This document shows, in pieces, positions 35,409-44,511 of a stretch of DNA of 64,000 nucleotides (its first letter is position 1; the number at the start of each line of letters is the position of its first letter). The DNA comes from G963677185 sp963677185. Lineage in GTDB: Bacteria > Bacillota > Syntrophomonadia > Syntrophomonadales > Syntrophomonadaceae. The notes under the pieces are model-generated. The model did not search any database. It was not told where the DNA came from and was given only the letters and a program-made list of their open reading frames with translations. The position numbers were made by a program, and so were the translations under genes. The stretch spans positions 2,604,001-2,668,000 of the forward strand of contig OY781889.1 of NCBI GenBank assembly GCA_963677185.1. Direction: 5' to 3'.

Positions 35409-35753
35409 CTATTTGTTCATTTGCATTATATCGGCAAGCTTGGCATTGAGCTCTTTGAAATAATCCACTGCCGGAGCAGGGACACCGTCAAAAACGGTCT
35501 GCATGGTATCGGCCATTGAGTTCTTAAGCTGCATCTGGCCTTCTTTTGCCTGCTTGATCATGTTTTCTGCCATTTTGGTACTTTCAGAATTAATGGTCTG
35601 CATTCTGTCCATGGTTGATAACACCAGGTTGTTCATCTGTTCCTGGTTTTCATACATGACATTGAGTCCTGACATATACATGTCCCATGCCTTGGCATAA
35701 ATATTGGAGCTTTCCTGCATGTACTGTGATACGCGTTCCATTGATGATTTCAT
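35409..35753 (-). CDS. Phasin-like protein 2
   Basis: Start taken at 35753 (MKSSMERVSQYMQESSN) with AAGGAG ten bases upstream; a longer frame from 35837 has no ribosome site. 114 residues, amphipathic helices rich in Met, Gln and Asn, with a C-terminal coiled coil (VDYFKELNAKLADIMQ). Homologous by eye to the 27987 gene. Predicted PHA-granule surface protein. Its transcript runs into the 191-bp structured element and then a strong terminator. Confidence 0.78.
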   Translation of the reverse strand: MKSSMERVSQYMQESSNIYAKAWDMYMSGLNVMYENQEQMNNLVLSTMDRMQTINSESTKMAENMIKQAKEGQMQLKNSMADTMQTVFDGVPAPAVDYFKELNAKLADIMQMNK

Positions 35754-35928
35754 TCTGTTATTTCTCCTTATAATCCGGGCACGGATTAGCCCTGTTCGAA
35801 ATATTAATAGTTGCTGCATTCTTATCATACACCGCATTTGTTAAGATATATCCAACAGTACGTAACGAATCACCCGTATTAATGTTAAAAATTTGTAAAC
35901 AAACCGGAATGACAGTTTGCGGGAATAT

Positions 35929-36321
35929 CTATACCTGGATAGACATGCCAATTTTCTTATGAATAGCATTCAGAATCGTGTTCATATCGAAAACTGGTTT
36001 GAAGAATACGTCCTTGGGGCTTACTCCGGCAGTTACCACCTTAGGGGGAGGATTGTATTCGCTTATTCCTGTATAAACCAGGAAATTGCCTGCTTCCTGA
36101 CGCTGGTGGAGTATGCTGATTAACTGATTGCCATCCATAGCGGGCAAATTCATATCGACAATAGCCAGATCTACTGAACCCCTCTTGCCCAGCATATCAA
36201 GCGCGTCTTCGGCAGATTCAGCAGAGAGTACGCGGTATCCTTCATCTTCCAGGAACGCGGCCAGATTGATTCTGACCAGTTCTTCATCCTCAACCACGAG
36301 AATCGATTTCGCTCTTCCCAT
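35929..36321 (-). CDS. Stand-alone response-regulator receiver protein
   Basis: Start taken at ATG 36321 behind GGGGAGGAAG. About 130 residues that are only a receiver domain: acidic pair VVEDEE, phospho-acceptor Asp in LAIVDMNLPAMDG, Thr/Ser near VYTG, and Lys in PKDVFFKPV. No output domain, so it acts by protein-protein contact, as CheY or Spo0F do. No kinase is adjacent; the nearest are the two degenerate-looking kinases at 38127-40902 and the REC-PAS protein at 47619. Confidence 0.9.
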   Translation of the reverse strand: MGRAKSILVVEDEELVRINLAAFLEDEGYRVLSAESAEDALDMLGKRGSVDLAIVDMNLPAMDGNQLISILHQRQEAGNFLVYTGISEYNPPPKVVTAGVSPKDVFFKPVFDMNTILNAIHKKIGMSIQV

Positions 36322-36584
36322 GTTCGGCTTCCTCCCCATAACCGGAATACACTTGCGGCTGGCGCATAGCTTGGCTGCGAACGATGCTGGAATCGCGCGG
36401 CATCAACAGAAGTGTTCATTTACGTTCAATTCTGATCTGTACACAAATATTATATTAAATGGACTGATAATTAGATAGTATTTTCGACACTCTAATTGTT
36501 GCTATTGTTTATTATTACGCTTGCACCTTATGATTCCTTCAGTAATAATCAAGCTCTTGAACTGCCGATAGAAGAATCGAGCGC

Positions 36585-37766
36585 TTATATTATTCCTTCT
36601 TTTTTAAACCCGGCAATTTCCTCGCTGGAAAAGCCGGCTTTGCCAAGAATTTCCTGGTTATGCTCTCCCAGGGACGGGAAAACCAGGCTGGTATTGGCCG
36701 GGGTCTCGGATAATTTGATCGGATTTCCAGCTATGGCAATATTCTTGCCGGAATCATTAACATTATTAAGCCAGGATATCATTTCCCGGGCTTTTACCTG
36801 CGGGTGATTGGTCATTTCTTCCAGGGTCAGCACCGGAGTAAAACACATATCGGCGCCGGCCATGAATTCAACCCATTCATCCCTGGTCTTTTCCATTATG
36901 ATGGCTTCAATTTCAGCAATGATCTCGGCCTGCCGTTCCGTGTTCCATTGTTCAACGGCAAAATCCGGCCGACCAATTTTGCTGCAAAATTCAGCAAAGA
37001 ATTTTTCCTCCACAGCTCCCAGGCTTACAAACTGCTGGTCTTTAGTGCGGTATATCTGGTAAAACGCATATCCCCCGTTCAGTACGTCATTGCCCATTTC
37101 GGCCAGACGTCCCCATCCGCACCACTCGCCCATGGTGTACGCCATCAGACTGATAGAACCGTCCAGCATGGCCATGTCCACCAGTTGGCCCTTTCCGCTT
37201 TGCTGCCGGCCTGCCAGGGCAATCAGTATTCCAATTGCGGCATACAGCGTGCCTCCCGCGATATCCGCTATCTGGGCCCCGCAAATGGCGGGCTTGCCAC
37301 CCCTGGCCCCGTTTTGACCGGTAACTCCTGCCAGATTAAGATAGTTCAAATCATGGCCAGCAACATCCCTCATCGGTCCGGTTAATCCATAACCCGTAAT
37401 CGCGCAATATATCAATCTTTCATTGATGTCCTTAAGTACCGGGTAGCCCAGTCCCATCTTATCCATGACCCCGGGGCGAAACTGATCAATAACCACATCA
37501 GCCCCTTCAACCAGGCGTTTGAATATGGCTTTCCCATCATCCTTTTTCAGGTCCAGTGTAACACTCTTTTTATTGCGGTTAACCGTATAGAATCTGGCGC
37601 TTTCAGGTCCGGCCAGTGGGGGCAAAGAGCGGCCCAGGTCGCCGCCCCGGGGATCTTCAACTTTAATTACCTCAGCACCGAAGTCAGCCAGTATCTGGGT
37701 ACAAAAAGGTCCCGGCAAATACCTGGACAGGTCAAGAATTCGTATTCCTTCCAAAGGCAGAGCCAT
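36585..37766 (-). CDS. CaiB/BaiF-type (class III) CoA-transferase
   Basis: 393 residues: LDLSRYLPGPFCTQILADFGAE, KVEDPRGGD, DVVIDQFRPGVMDKMGLGY and the catalytic Asp in GHDLNYLNLAGVTG. Transfers CoA between acyl-CoAs and carboxylic acids through an acyl-enzyme intermediate. Substrate cannot be told; candidates are carnitine-, 2-hydroxyacid- or racemase-type reactions. GGAGGTACTATT precedes the ATG. Single gene on the minus strand, bounded by a 360-base gap. Confidence 0.93.
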   Translation of the reverse strand: MALPLEGIRILDLSRYLPGPFCTQILADFGAEVIKVEDPRGGDLGRSLPPLAGPESARFYTVNRNKKSVTLDLKKDDGKAIFKRLVEGADVVIDQFRPGVMDKMGLGYPVLKDINERLIYCAITGYGLTGPMRDVAGHDLNYLNLAGVTGQNGARGGKPAICGAQIADIAGGTLYAAIGILIALAGRQQSGKGQLVDMAMLDGSISLMAYTMGEWCGWGRLAEMGNDVLNGGYAFYQIYRTKDQQFVSLGAVEEKFFAEFCSKIGRPDFAVEQWNTERQAEIIAEIEAIIMEKTRDEWVEFMAGADMCFTPVLTLEEMTNHPQVKAREMISWLNNVNDSGKNIAIAGNPIKLSETPANTSLVFPSLGEHNQEILGKAGFSSEEIAGFKKEGII

Positions 37767-37880
37767 AATAGTACCTCCTTCAATTGTTTTCTGCTTCGTT
37801 TGCGGGATGACAGGCAGGATTACATTCGGTACCGCTGCCCTGACGCTTCAGAGGCACTGGCGCCTATATAACCGATTGAC

Positions 37881-37909
37881 TTGACAATTGTTCGAATATT
37901 TTGTATTTA
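37881..37909 (+). promoter_or_regulatory. Possible promoter for the kinase pair
   Basis: TTGACA, 17 bases, TATTTA on the plus strand, 220 bases upstream of the first kinase gene. The -35 is perfect, the -10 only partly matches. The rest of the 37767-38126 gap shows no gene. Confidence 0.4.
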
Positions 37910-38126
37910 TATGCATATTTTGAACTTATCTGGTGCCTCTAGTCAAGAAGCGATTTCATAGTTCTGGTTAATATATGCCTGCATCGCTCCAAACATTGCC
38001 TCCGGGGCACGGTGCCAGCATTCATGCTGCCGCTCCTCACTTGACGCTTGAATGCTCCTTTGTTAGATTTAAGATTGTACGAATAAGCGCAAATTTCAGC
38101 TCTCATTACGGTTAATATAGTGGAGT

Positions 38127-39467
38127 ATGATGCAGCACCTTTTTCCAAATTACATAAATATAATATTTTTAAGCGTCCCGCAGATATTGTCCTGCCTGCT
38201 GGCCAGCCTTATATTGCTGCAGGTGAGTCCCTGGCCGTCCAAAGCGCGAATAGCGGCCTTTACGGCTGTTATGGCCCCCCTTTCCTTTATGATTGCCTGG
38301 CGGACCAGCTATTGCGATATACAAATAGTCCACTTTCTAATATGCGGGCTGGTGATAACCGGTTTAGTCAGTTTATTTCTGGCTCCCAACCGGAATGAGA
38401 CATTAAGAATAAGTGCCTGGCTGATCACAATCTACTGTATTCATACAATTCTATCTCAATTATTGCTGGCCCAGTTCTTGCCGGATTCTGTTATATTGAT
38501 GGAAGCCGAACCTGATTTGTTACTTAAGACCGTATGGCCGCTGAGCGCGGCTTTTGTAACCGCAGCGATCATTTTTAGAATTACTCCGCCTGGCAAAGCT
38601 TTTGTAAGCTACAGCGTCTTTTCTCCCCGACTTGAAGTCACCCTTGTTATAGTTACCCTGTTGGTTCAATACTCGCTGCTAATGGGTTGCACTGAAGACT
38701 ATGTCATTCACTATGCATCGAATCAGACTGTAATAGACGGGGCTTACGTAGCCCTGGCATGCATAATTTATTTCCTATCCATGCAGCTTATTTTCATCAA
38801 TGCGGTGCAGTTAAGCAATGAAGTCGATTTTCATCGCAAACAAAGCGCCCTGGCCGAACAGGTTCAGCAAATGGTCATTGGCTGCCAGGCTCAGCGTCAC
38901 GACTTTGTCAACCACGTGCAGACCGTCAACGCCCTTCTATATTCCGAATGCAGGGATGAATTAATAGAATATCTGTTAGCTCTTAAAAACGAGTATGGCG
39001 CGTTTAATAGCATACTGCAAGCCGGCAATCCTGTTATCAGCTCATTTCTGAACAGCCGGGCAGTGGCGGCCCGAGAACAGGGCCTGACTCTGGACTTAAA
39101 TATCAGCACCAGCCTGGACCGGCCAGGCATCATCGAGCATGGCGTCCAGATCGCCCAATTGCTGGGGGCAATGCTGGATATTGCCGGGCAGGCGCTGAAT
39201 GAACTTGCAGCCGGTGAACGCTGGTTGATTATGGATATTATGTACAAGGAGCCCTGTTACCTCTTTTCGTTATGTAATCCGCTGGCAGGAAGTCCAGACG
39301 GGCAGCCCGAAGATGTGGCAGAAAGCAGGCACGCTGCTTTCAATTCCTGGATGTTGCTAAACATGGCTCCTCTTAAAGAAACGGCTGGAAAGTTAGGCGC
39401 TCGCCTGGAATTTCGGGTGGAAAGCGGTCTGGTTATGGCCATGAGTTTATCTTATCCGGATCCGTGA
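38127..39467 (+). CDS. AgrC/CitA-type sensor kinase with intact phospho-His but lost ATPase
   Basis: 446 residues. About seven membrane helices in residues 10-225, then a cytoplasmic linker and the SpoB/AgrC-type dimerisation region with R257-H258-D259-F260 (QAQRHDFVNHVQ). The ATP-binding domain is degenerate: the N-box reads GAMLDIAGQA, where the family and its neighbour have Asn (A348 and I352 here), and no G-x-G box follows (SRHAAFNSWMLLNMAPLKE). It should be unable to bind ATP by itself but could be phosphorylated on H258 by a partner. ATG ATG start behind GTGGAGT. Confidence 0.85.
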   Translation: MMQHLFPNYINIIFLSVPQILSCLLASLILLQVSPWPSKARIAAFTAVMAPLSFMIAWRTSYCDIQIVHFLICGLVITGLVSLFLAPNRNETLRISAWLITIYCIHTILSQLLLAQFLPDSVILMEAEPDLLLKTVWPLSAAFVTAAIIFRITPPGKAFVSYSVFSPRLEVTLVIVTLLVQYSLLMGCTEDYVIHYASNQTVIDGAYVALACIIYFLSMQLIFINAVQLSNEVDFHRKQSALAEQVQQMVIGCQAQRHDFVNHVQTVNALLYSECRDELIEYLLALKNEYGAFNSILQAGNPVISSFLNSRAVAAREQGLTLDLNISTSLDRPGIIEHGVQIAQLLGAMLDIAGQALNELAAGERWLIMDIMYKEPCYLFSLCNPLAGSPDGQPEDVAESRHAAFNSWMLLNMAPLKETAGKLGARLEFRVESGLVMAMSLSYPDP

Positions 39468-39561
39468 GCTGCAAGCGAAGGGCATGATAAATTTAGTCTT
39501 TGAACCGTGCTTGTCGAAAAACATGTTTGGGTTTCTCGCTCTGCTGAAAGGAGGCCACTGA

Positions 39562-40902
39562 ATGACTTCGGCTGAATTAGCTGTCATATCATACGCTTTT
39601 ATGTCAGCCCTGTCGGAAGGCATCTGGATTCAACTGGCAACATTGATAATAATCAGGGCTGATGTGATGAATAACTGGCATCGATTCACCGCCTTCGCTG
39701 CCGGCAATGCCATTGTCTATACCTGCCTGTGGTATGTAAGCATGGTTTACAGCACAGTTGTCCCCGTTTTAGCGGTATATGTCCTGTTTCTTTTTCTTAT
39801 GTTCCGCTGGCTTTATGACAGTTCCAATCGCTCTGCCATGTTAAGCATGATTATATTCAGCTTCTTTTCGCTAATTTCCACCCTGCTGTCATTTATCGGC
39901 GCAGCCGTTGCCGGAAATAATCCCGCGAGCTTCTTTACTTTCCAGGCCTCCTATGAAACCACCGTGATATGGTTATTGTTTGATCTGGCCATGCCTTTGG
40001 CAGCCTACTACATAGGTCTCCGGCTATCAGCAAACCTGGTGGCCATCCGTTTTCAGACGGGGAAAATAAAATCCAGCGCTGCGATTCTGTTCCTGATTAA
40101 TATACAAATTTTCTTGATAGCAGCGATCCTGCTGGTTATGGGCCAGCATTTGGAGCTGATTTCCCGGCATTTCTCGTATCTGGCTCTTTTGTTTTGCTTT
40201 GCCGCTGTTCTGATATGTATGCTAATTCTTCTCAGGCAGAATGGCAGCCTGTCTCTCGAACTGGACCGGGTTAGAACATACAACCAGCTATCCCAGGAAA
40301 TGTCCGGCTTTCTCTTATCCCTCAGCCAGCAGCATGCCGATTTTACCGTTCACATTGATAAAATGCACGAGCTTGCAATTGCAAGCTCTTTTAACGATTT
40401 AAACGAATACATGGCTTCCCTTAACCAGGGCATTGGCACCATGAATGAGGCACTAAAAACCGCCAATCCGTTTTTAAGCGCCCTGTTAAACGCCAAGCAT
40501 ATTGAGGCTGGCCGGCGCAGCATCCGCCTGACTGCCGAGATCAGCAGCCCGGTGGATGGCGACATGGTCAACCAGAACAACCTGGAACTCATTAGAATTA
40601 TTGGCAACCTCATAAATAATGCCCTGGATGCAGTAGAAAACCTGGATAAGGAGCATCGCTGGATCACTATTCGTATTGACCGGCTGGGACCCTTGCTGCG
40701 CTTTGCAGTAAGCAATCCCCTGTCCGCCAATATGTCACTTAACGATGATATCTTCACTCGCGGCAATACTGGCAAAGGCGGTGAACACAGCGGCCTGGGC
40801 CTGTACATTGCCCGCAGCCTGGCCGAAAAGATGGGTGGAATGGTTAAGTTCGGCATCGAACCGGGTCCGGAGGTGGTGTTTACTTTGCTTATGCCCAGGT
40901 AA
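39562..40902 (+). CDS. AgrC/CitA-type sensor kinase with intact ATPase but Ala at the His position
   Basis: 446 residues, the same length as the gene before it. About six or seven membrane helices up to residue 222, then a linker where QQHADFTVHI replaces RHDF: an ungapped alignment up to the shared ANP/GNP motif puts Ala259 at the phospho-His site (His258 here is one residue off). The ATPase is complete: GNLINNALDA (N349, N352, N353), IFTRGNTGKGGEHSGLGLYI and GGMVKF. It may act only by phosphorylating its neighbour. GAAAGGAGGCC precedes the ATG; 94 bases separate the genes. Confidence 0.87.
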   Translation: MTSAELAVISYAFMSALSEGIWIQLATLIIIRADVMNNWHRFTAFAAGNAIVYTCLWYVSMVYSTVVPVLAVYVLFLFLMFRWLYDSSNRSAMLSMIIFSFFSLISTLLSFIGAAVAGNNPASFFTFQASYETTVIWLLFDLAMPLAAYYIGLRLSANLVAIRFQTGKIKSSAAILFLINIQIFLIAAILLVMGQHLELISRHFSYLALLFCFAAVLICMLILLRQNGSLSLELDRVRTYNQLSQEMSGFLLSLSQQHADFTVHIDKMHELAIASSFNDLNEYMASLNQGIGTMNEALKTANPFLSALLNAKHIEAGRRSIRLTAEISSPVDGDMVNQNNLELIRIIGNLINNALDAVENLDKEHRWITIRIDRLGPLLRFAVSNPLSANMSLNDDIFTRGNTGKGGEHSGLGLYIARSLAEKMGGMVKFGIEPGPEVVFTLLMPR

Positions 40903-40973
40903 ACACCGGCGGCAACGTGTATAATACATTATAGGGCCAATTGGGGTCAGTGATGCCGATGGAGGTTACATGC

Positions 40974-41501
40974 ATGGCGCTATACGAGTTTGAAGGAATC
41001 ACACCGCAGGTTGGTGCGGGCAGTTTTATCCACCCCGAGGCAGTGGTGATCGGGGATGTCAAGATCGGCCTTAACTGCTTTATAGGAGCTCACTGCACCT
41101 TGAGAGGCGATTATGGAAGCATAGTGGTGGGCAATGGCAGCAACATTCAAGACAACACAGTCGTACATATGGATGTCGGCACAGTGGCGCTAATTGGTGA
41201 AAATGTGCTTATCGGCCATAGCTGTGTTATCCACGGCCCCTGTGTGCTTAAAGACGGCTGCACAGTCGGTATGATGTCGATTGTTTCCATGGGCTGCACC
41301 ATGGAAGAAAAATCATTTCTAGGCCTGGGAAGTGTCCTGATTCCCGGGAAAACGGTTCCATCCGGGATGGTGGCCATGGGCAGCCCTGCCCAGGTGGTCA
41401 AAGAGGTATCGGTGCAATTACAGCATTACAACACCCGGGGCATTATGCTCTACCGCGAACTGGCCGGCCGCTGCCTGGAAGGCTTGAAGCGGATCGACTA
41501 G
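40974..41501 (+). CDS. Gamma-carbonic-anhydrase/PaaY-type hexapeptide-repeat protein
   Basis: Start at 40974 (MALYEFEGITPQV) because GGAGG lies 8 bases upstream; an earlier ATG at 40941 has no site. 175 residues of left-handed beta-helix (GDVKIGLNCFIGAHCTLRGD, GENVLIGHSCVIHGPCVLKD) with His in VVHMDVG, IGHSCV and VIHGPC at the usual metal sites of the family. Trimeric in known members. Function here unclear: carbonic anhydrase or acyltransferase-like role in CoA metabolism. Confidence 0.9.
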   Translation: MALYEFEGITPQVGAGSFIHPEAVVIGDVKIGLNCFIGAHCTLRGDYGSIVVGNGSNIQDNTVVHMDVGTVALIGENVLIGHSCVIHGPCVLKDGCTVGMMSIVSMGCTMEEKSFLGLGSVLIPGKTVPSGMVAMGSPAQVVKEVSVQLQHYNTRGIMLYRELAGRCLEGLKRID

Positions 41502-41532
41502 GGAAGCAAGGAGACGGTTCCCCAACCGTTTA

Positions 41533-42351
41533 TTATTTCTTGCGTTTGCCAAACCTGCGCAGGGCCAGGCCGCCAGCGCCCATCAGCAGAGCCAGCCCTC
41601 CTCCGGCGAGGCCGTGAAGCCCAGTTTCCGGCAGTATCCCGGGAGGTATCGGAAGTGCAATCAGCGGTTCCGGTTCAACCACGGGCTGGTCTTCGACAAC
41701 CGCCACAACCGGCGGCGCTGGTTCCACAACGGTCTCGGCAGTTGGTGCCGGCGAAGCCGTAGTCGTCGTAGACGTATATTTATCGTCAGTATGCTCATCG
41801 TGCCTGCCGGGATCAGTTCCATATCCGAAATCAGCTCCGAATGCCACCTTGGTTAAAGCTCCCTGACATTCGTTGCCGGCAGTCGTGGGGAAACTTATTG
41901 CGTAGTTCAGGTCCAGCTGCTCTCCTGGCTTCAATTCAACAGCTTTGTCGAGTTTATAACCGTCAGCAATGAACTTATAGAGACTGCCTTCGAAATATGT
42001 TTCAGCTATAATTGGTAAAATGCCCCTGGTAACCTTAATGTTCATGTTTTTCAAAAAGATATCTTCATTGGCGGTAACATCTTTATCATCATCAGCAGCT
42101 CCAATAACGAAAAGCCGGGTCACATAAACCGTAGTGGCGGGTAAATCGTTATTTATGGCCAGCGAACCGCTCGCATAATCACCAGGAAGCATCAGCTCTG
42201 TACCTTCAAAAACCATTTCCACCGGTGTTTTATGGCTGGTGTAGAGAATTCCCTGGGTGGTGCCCGCGAAGGTCGATAACGCTGCATAGCTCAAAATAAA
42301 CCCCATGCTGCATACAAGCAGTGTTGATAGCAATAGATATTTCTTTTTCAT
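41533..42351 (-). CDS. Surface protein with TasA-like region and LPETG sortase signal
   Basis: 272 residues. N-terminal export signal (KKKYLLLSTLLVCSMGFIL) and a beta-rich TasA/camelysin-like domain (about residues 40-175), a Thr/Pro/Val-rich spacer (TTTTASPAPTAETVVEPAPP), then LPETG, a hydrophobic span and a basic tail RRFGKRKK. It should be cut by a class A-type sortase and linked to peptidoglycan, so it may anchor the TasA-like fibre; no sortase gene is in the window. Last gene of the export locus. Confidence 0.87.
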   Translation of the reverse strand: MKKKYLLLSTLLVCSMGFILSYAALSTFAGTTQGILYTSHKTPVEMVFEGTELMLPGDYASGSLAINNDLPATTVYVTRLFVIGAADDDKDVTANEDIFLKNMNIKVTRGILPIIAETYFEGSLYKFIADGYKLDKAVELKPGEQLDLNYAISFPTTAGNECQGALTKVAFGADFGYGTDPGRHDEHTDDKYTSTTTTASPAPTAETVVEPAPPVVAVVEDQPVVEPEPLIALPIPPGILPETGLHGLAGGGLALLMGAGGLALRRFGKRKK

Positions 42352-42599
42352 TAATAATCCTCCTGACCATCGCGATGGCAGTTCATATCAAGCATTTTCA
42401 GAAATCAAAATATTCCACCCTGGTGGCTTTACATTGTATTATCTTTTATATTTCGGCTGTGTATGCTTCGCAGTAAATCCTGTAAGTATTAAAAATCGAC
42501 TTAAATAATCAGGTAGATTTCAAAAACCGGGACGAAGTTCTTGCATGGACTGCATTATTCGCAGCTTAAAAATTCCGTCCGCATCCTTGAAAGGATTAT

Positions 42600-42638
42600 G
42601 ACCAGGGGTAAAACGGGTGTTACCTTTCACCCCTGGTC
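42600..42638 (-). terminator. Long inverted repeat between coiled-coil and LPETG genes
   Basis: GACCAGGGGT (42600-42609) and ACCCCTGGTC (42629-42638) form a perfect 10-base stem with an AT-rich 19-base loop. No U-run follows, so it may stabilise or attenuate the message rather than end it. It sits about 50 bases past the coiled-coil gene. Confidence 0.5.
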
Positions 42639-42687
42639 CTGTTTGCGCTGCCTTGATGATTTTATTACATATACCTGCTTTCCCCGT

Positions 42688-44085
42688 CTAGCTGTTAGTT
42701 GCCGGGGTACTGCCGCTTTCAGTGGAAGTACCAGTATCCGTTGGGCCGCTGGCACTATTCGAATAGTCTGCTGCTGGTGCTGGAGATGAACCGGTCACCG
42801 GGGAACCGCTCCCGGGATTAATCTCGGAAGATGTATCGGTCCCGGTCGATGCTGGTGCAGATCCCACCACCGGTGCAGTTTCAGCTGGCGGCACAGCGGT
42901 AGTTTCGGCAGGCGATACAACAGCTGTTGCCGCTGGAGCAGCTTCGGTGCTTACACTGGCTTCCACCGGCGCCGGCGCTACAGGCACGCTTTGAAGGGCG
43001 AGCTGCCGTTCCAGCTCGGCAATCCTGGCATCCTTATCGCTAATCTGCACATTCAGATTGCCCACCTGGATGTTCAAGTCCTCAATCTGTTTGGCCTGCT
43101 GCTGATTAAGGCCAGTAAGGGTGCTCACTTCAGTCCTGTACATATCAAGCAGGCTGCACAGTTGCTGCGACTGGGCAATCAGCTTATTCATGCTTTCCTG
43201 GTAGAAAGACCGTTCCTGCAACAATCCGGGAGCCACCTGGTCTACAGCCTGCAGCACTGGAAGTACGAATTCAAGCGGCTTATACTGAACCAGTCCTTCC
43301 AGCAGGCTGAGGGTTGAGGCTTGAACCTCGACAGTCTTGCTGGAAAGGGCTTCTCCACTTAAAGCCTCCGCAACAATGCCGCTGGCCTCTTCGCCAACGC
43401 TTCCGCCGGTGCCATTTCCTGTTCCCAGCAGGTTTTTACTGGACAGGTTCAGAACCGAATTCCCTGCCTCATTTTCCCATACGACATTGCTGTAACATGA
43501 CTTGATATAGGTATCGGGATCGCTGCCCAGTAAATCCTTGAAATAGACCCCCCACAGAGTCTTTCCGGAAATACTTATCTCGGGACTTTCCCAGCTGTCG
43601 TAATCATTCATGATCCGGGCCTTTACGGTGCCTTTAAAGCGAACCCAACTGCAGGTGGTACTCAAGCTAATCCCTTCACCCGAAGTGCGGGTTGTAATCA
43701 AGGCCTGGGGATTGAGAATCCGGGGTGTATCCGTTCCATCCAGCGGTTTCAGAGGTATCTGAGCACTCTGCCCGGCCGGTATTTTTTCCGGATTGGCCTG
43801 CTTGAATACCTGTTCCAGACTGCCGGAATATTCAAAATACACCCACATGTCCTGGTCAGTCTTATTGTTCACATATATGCCGCTGCTGCCGGTGCTGGCC
43901 CAGGCGCCTTCGTCAAAGGCTCCGGACACGGCCCATATTTCTTCGACCGGGGTGGCGTTTATGCTTATACTGGCAGTCGACTGACTGCTGAAATAGGCCA
44001 TTACCGCCGGACCGCAGCAGAACAGCGACACTACCGCCAGTATCAAGGCTGCGCTTACCATATTCAGTTTTGCTCGGTGCATCAT
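42688..44085 (-). CDS. Exported coiled-coil protein with SipW-type signal and Pro/Ala/Ser/Thr tail
   Basis: 465 residues. N-terminal hydrophobic segment ending in VMAYFSSQSTASISIN, the AYF-type cleavage region of SipW substrates. A beta-rich domain of about 200 residues is followed by a coiled coil near 310-370 (LNQQQAKQIEDLNIQVGNLN; ISDKDARIAELERQ) and a low-complexity tail rich in Ala, Pro, Thr and Ser. No sortase motif at the end. It resembles a spacer-and-rod surface protein; the domain after the signal is not identified. Confidence 0.8.
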   Translation of the reverse strand: MMHRAKLNMVSAALILAVVSLFCCGPAVMAYFSSQSTASISINATPVEEIWAVSGAFDEGAWASTGSSGIYVNNKTDQDMWVYFEYSGSLEQVFKQANPEKIPAGQSAQIPLKPLDGTDTPRILNPQALITTRTSGEGISLSTTCSWVRFKGTVKARIMNDYDSWESPEISISGKTLWGVYFKDLLGSDPDTYIKSCYSNVVWENEAGNSVLNLSSKNLLGTGNGTGGSVGEEASGIVAEALSGEALSSKTVEVQASTLSLLEGLVQYKPLEFVLPVLQAVDQVAPGLLQERSFYQESMNKLIAQSQQLCSLLDMYRTEVSTLTGLNQQQAKQIEDLNIQVGNLNVQISDKDARIAELERQLALQSVPVAPAPVEASVSTEAAPAATAVVSPAETTAVPPAETAPVVGSAPASTGTDTSSEINPGSGSPVTGSSPAPAADYSNSASGPTDTGTSTESGSTPATNS

Positions 44086-44201
44086 CTACCTCCTTTTATG
44101 CTGGACTGGCAAGATTCTCTTTCCCTAATTTGTGGAAAATATAGCCCTGCCTGAAGTCAATAATGGTTCAAATGCATCCCGTCCGTTCAACCGGGATGAA
44201 C

Positions 44202-44390
44202 TCAAGCGACAGTTCCCACAAACGATCGCCTGAGATCATGCCTGTCAATTAATCTAAATATTTCAAACCTATCCAATCCGGAAACCGGATAAAGAGCGAT
44301 AAGCCTGTCCCCGCTGATTGAGCATTTCCGGCTGCCACAATACCCGGTTTTCATGAGGACCAATGCCTGCAACCTCGGATATGCGTACAT
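44202..44390 (-). CDS. Possible 62-residue peptide gene
   Basis: GGGAGGAAATTG gives a good ribosome site 5 to 7 bases before the ATG at 44390, and the product begins MYAYPRLQALVLMKTGYCGS. An alternative frame from 44481 reads a basic peptide (MNSISSINRINTRRRIIIM) behind GAGGGTCTTG. Only one can be real. It lies between the second TasA-like gene and the coiled-coil gene. No family recognised. Confidence 0.3.
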   Translation of the reverse strand: MYAYPRLQALVLMKTGYCGSRKCSISGDRLIALYPVSGLDRFEIFRLIDRHDLRRSFVGTVA

Positions 44391-44511
44391 CAATTTCCTC
44401 CCGTTCTGATTGCCGGTGCATTATAATAATCCTTCTGCGGGTATTTATGCGGTTAATGCTGCTTATGCTGTTCATCATCAAGACCCTCTATGATTTTATT
44501 CATTAATAGTG

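Noticed and set aside
39562..40902. His258 of the second kinase as the phospho-acceptor
   Set aside because: Ungapped alignment to the first kinase puts Ala259 in that column; the shift by one residue would break the helix register. Kept as the main way the finding could be wrong.
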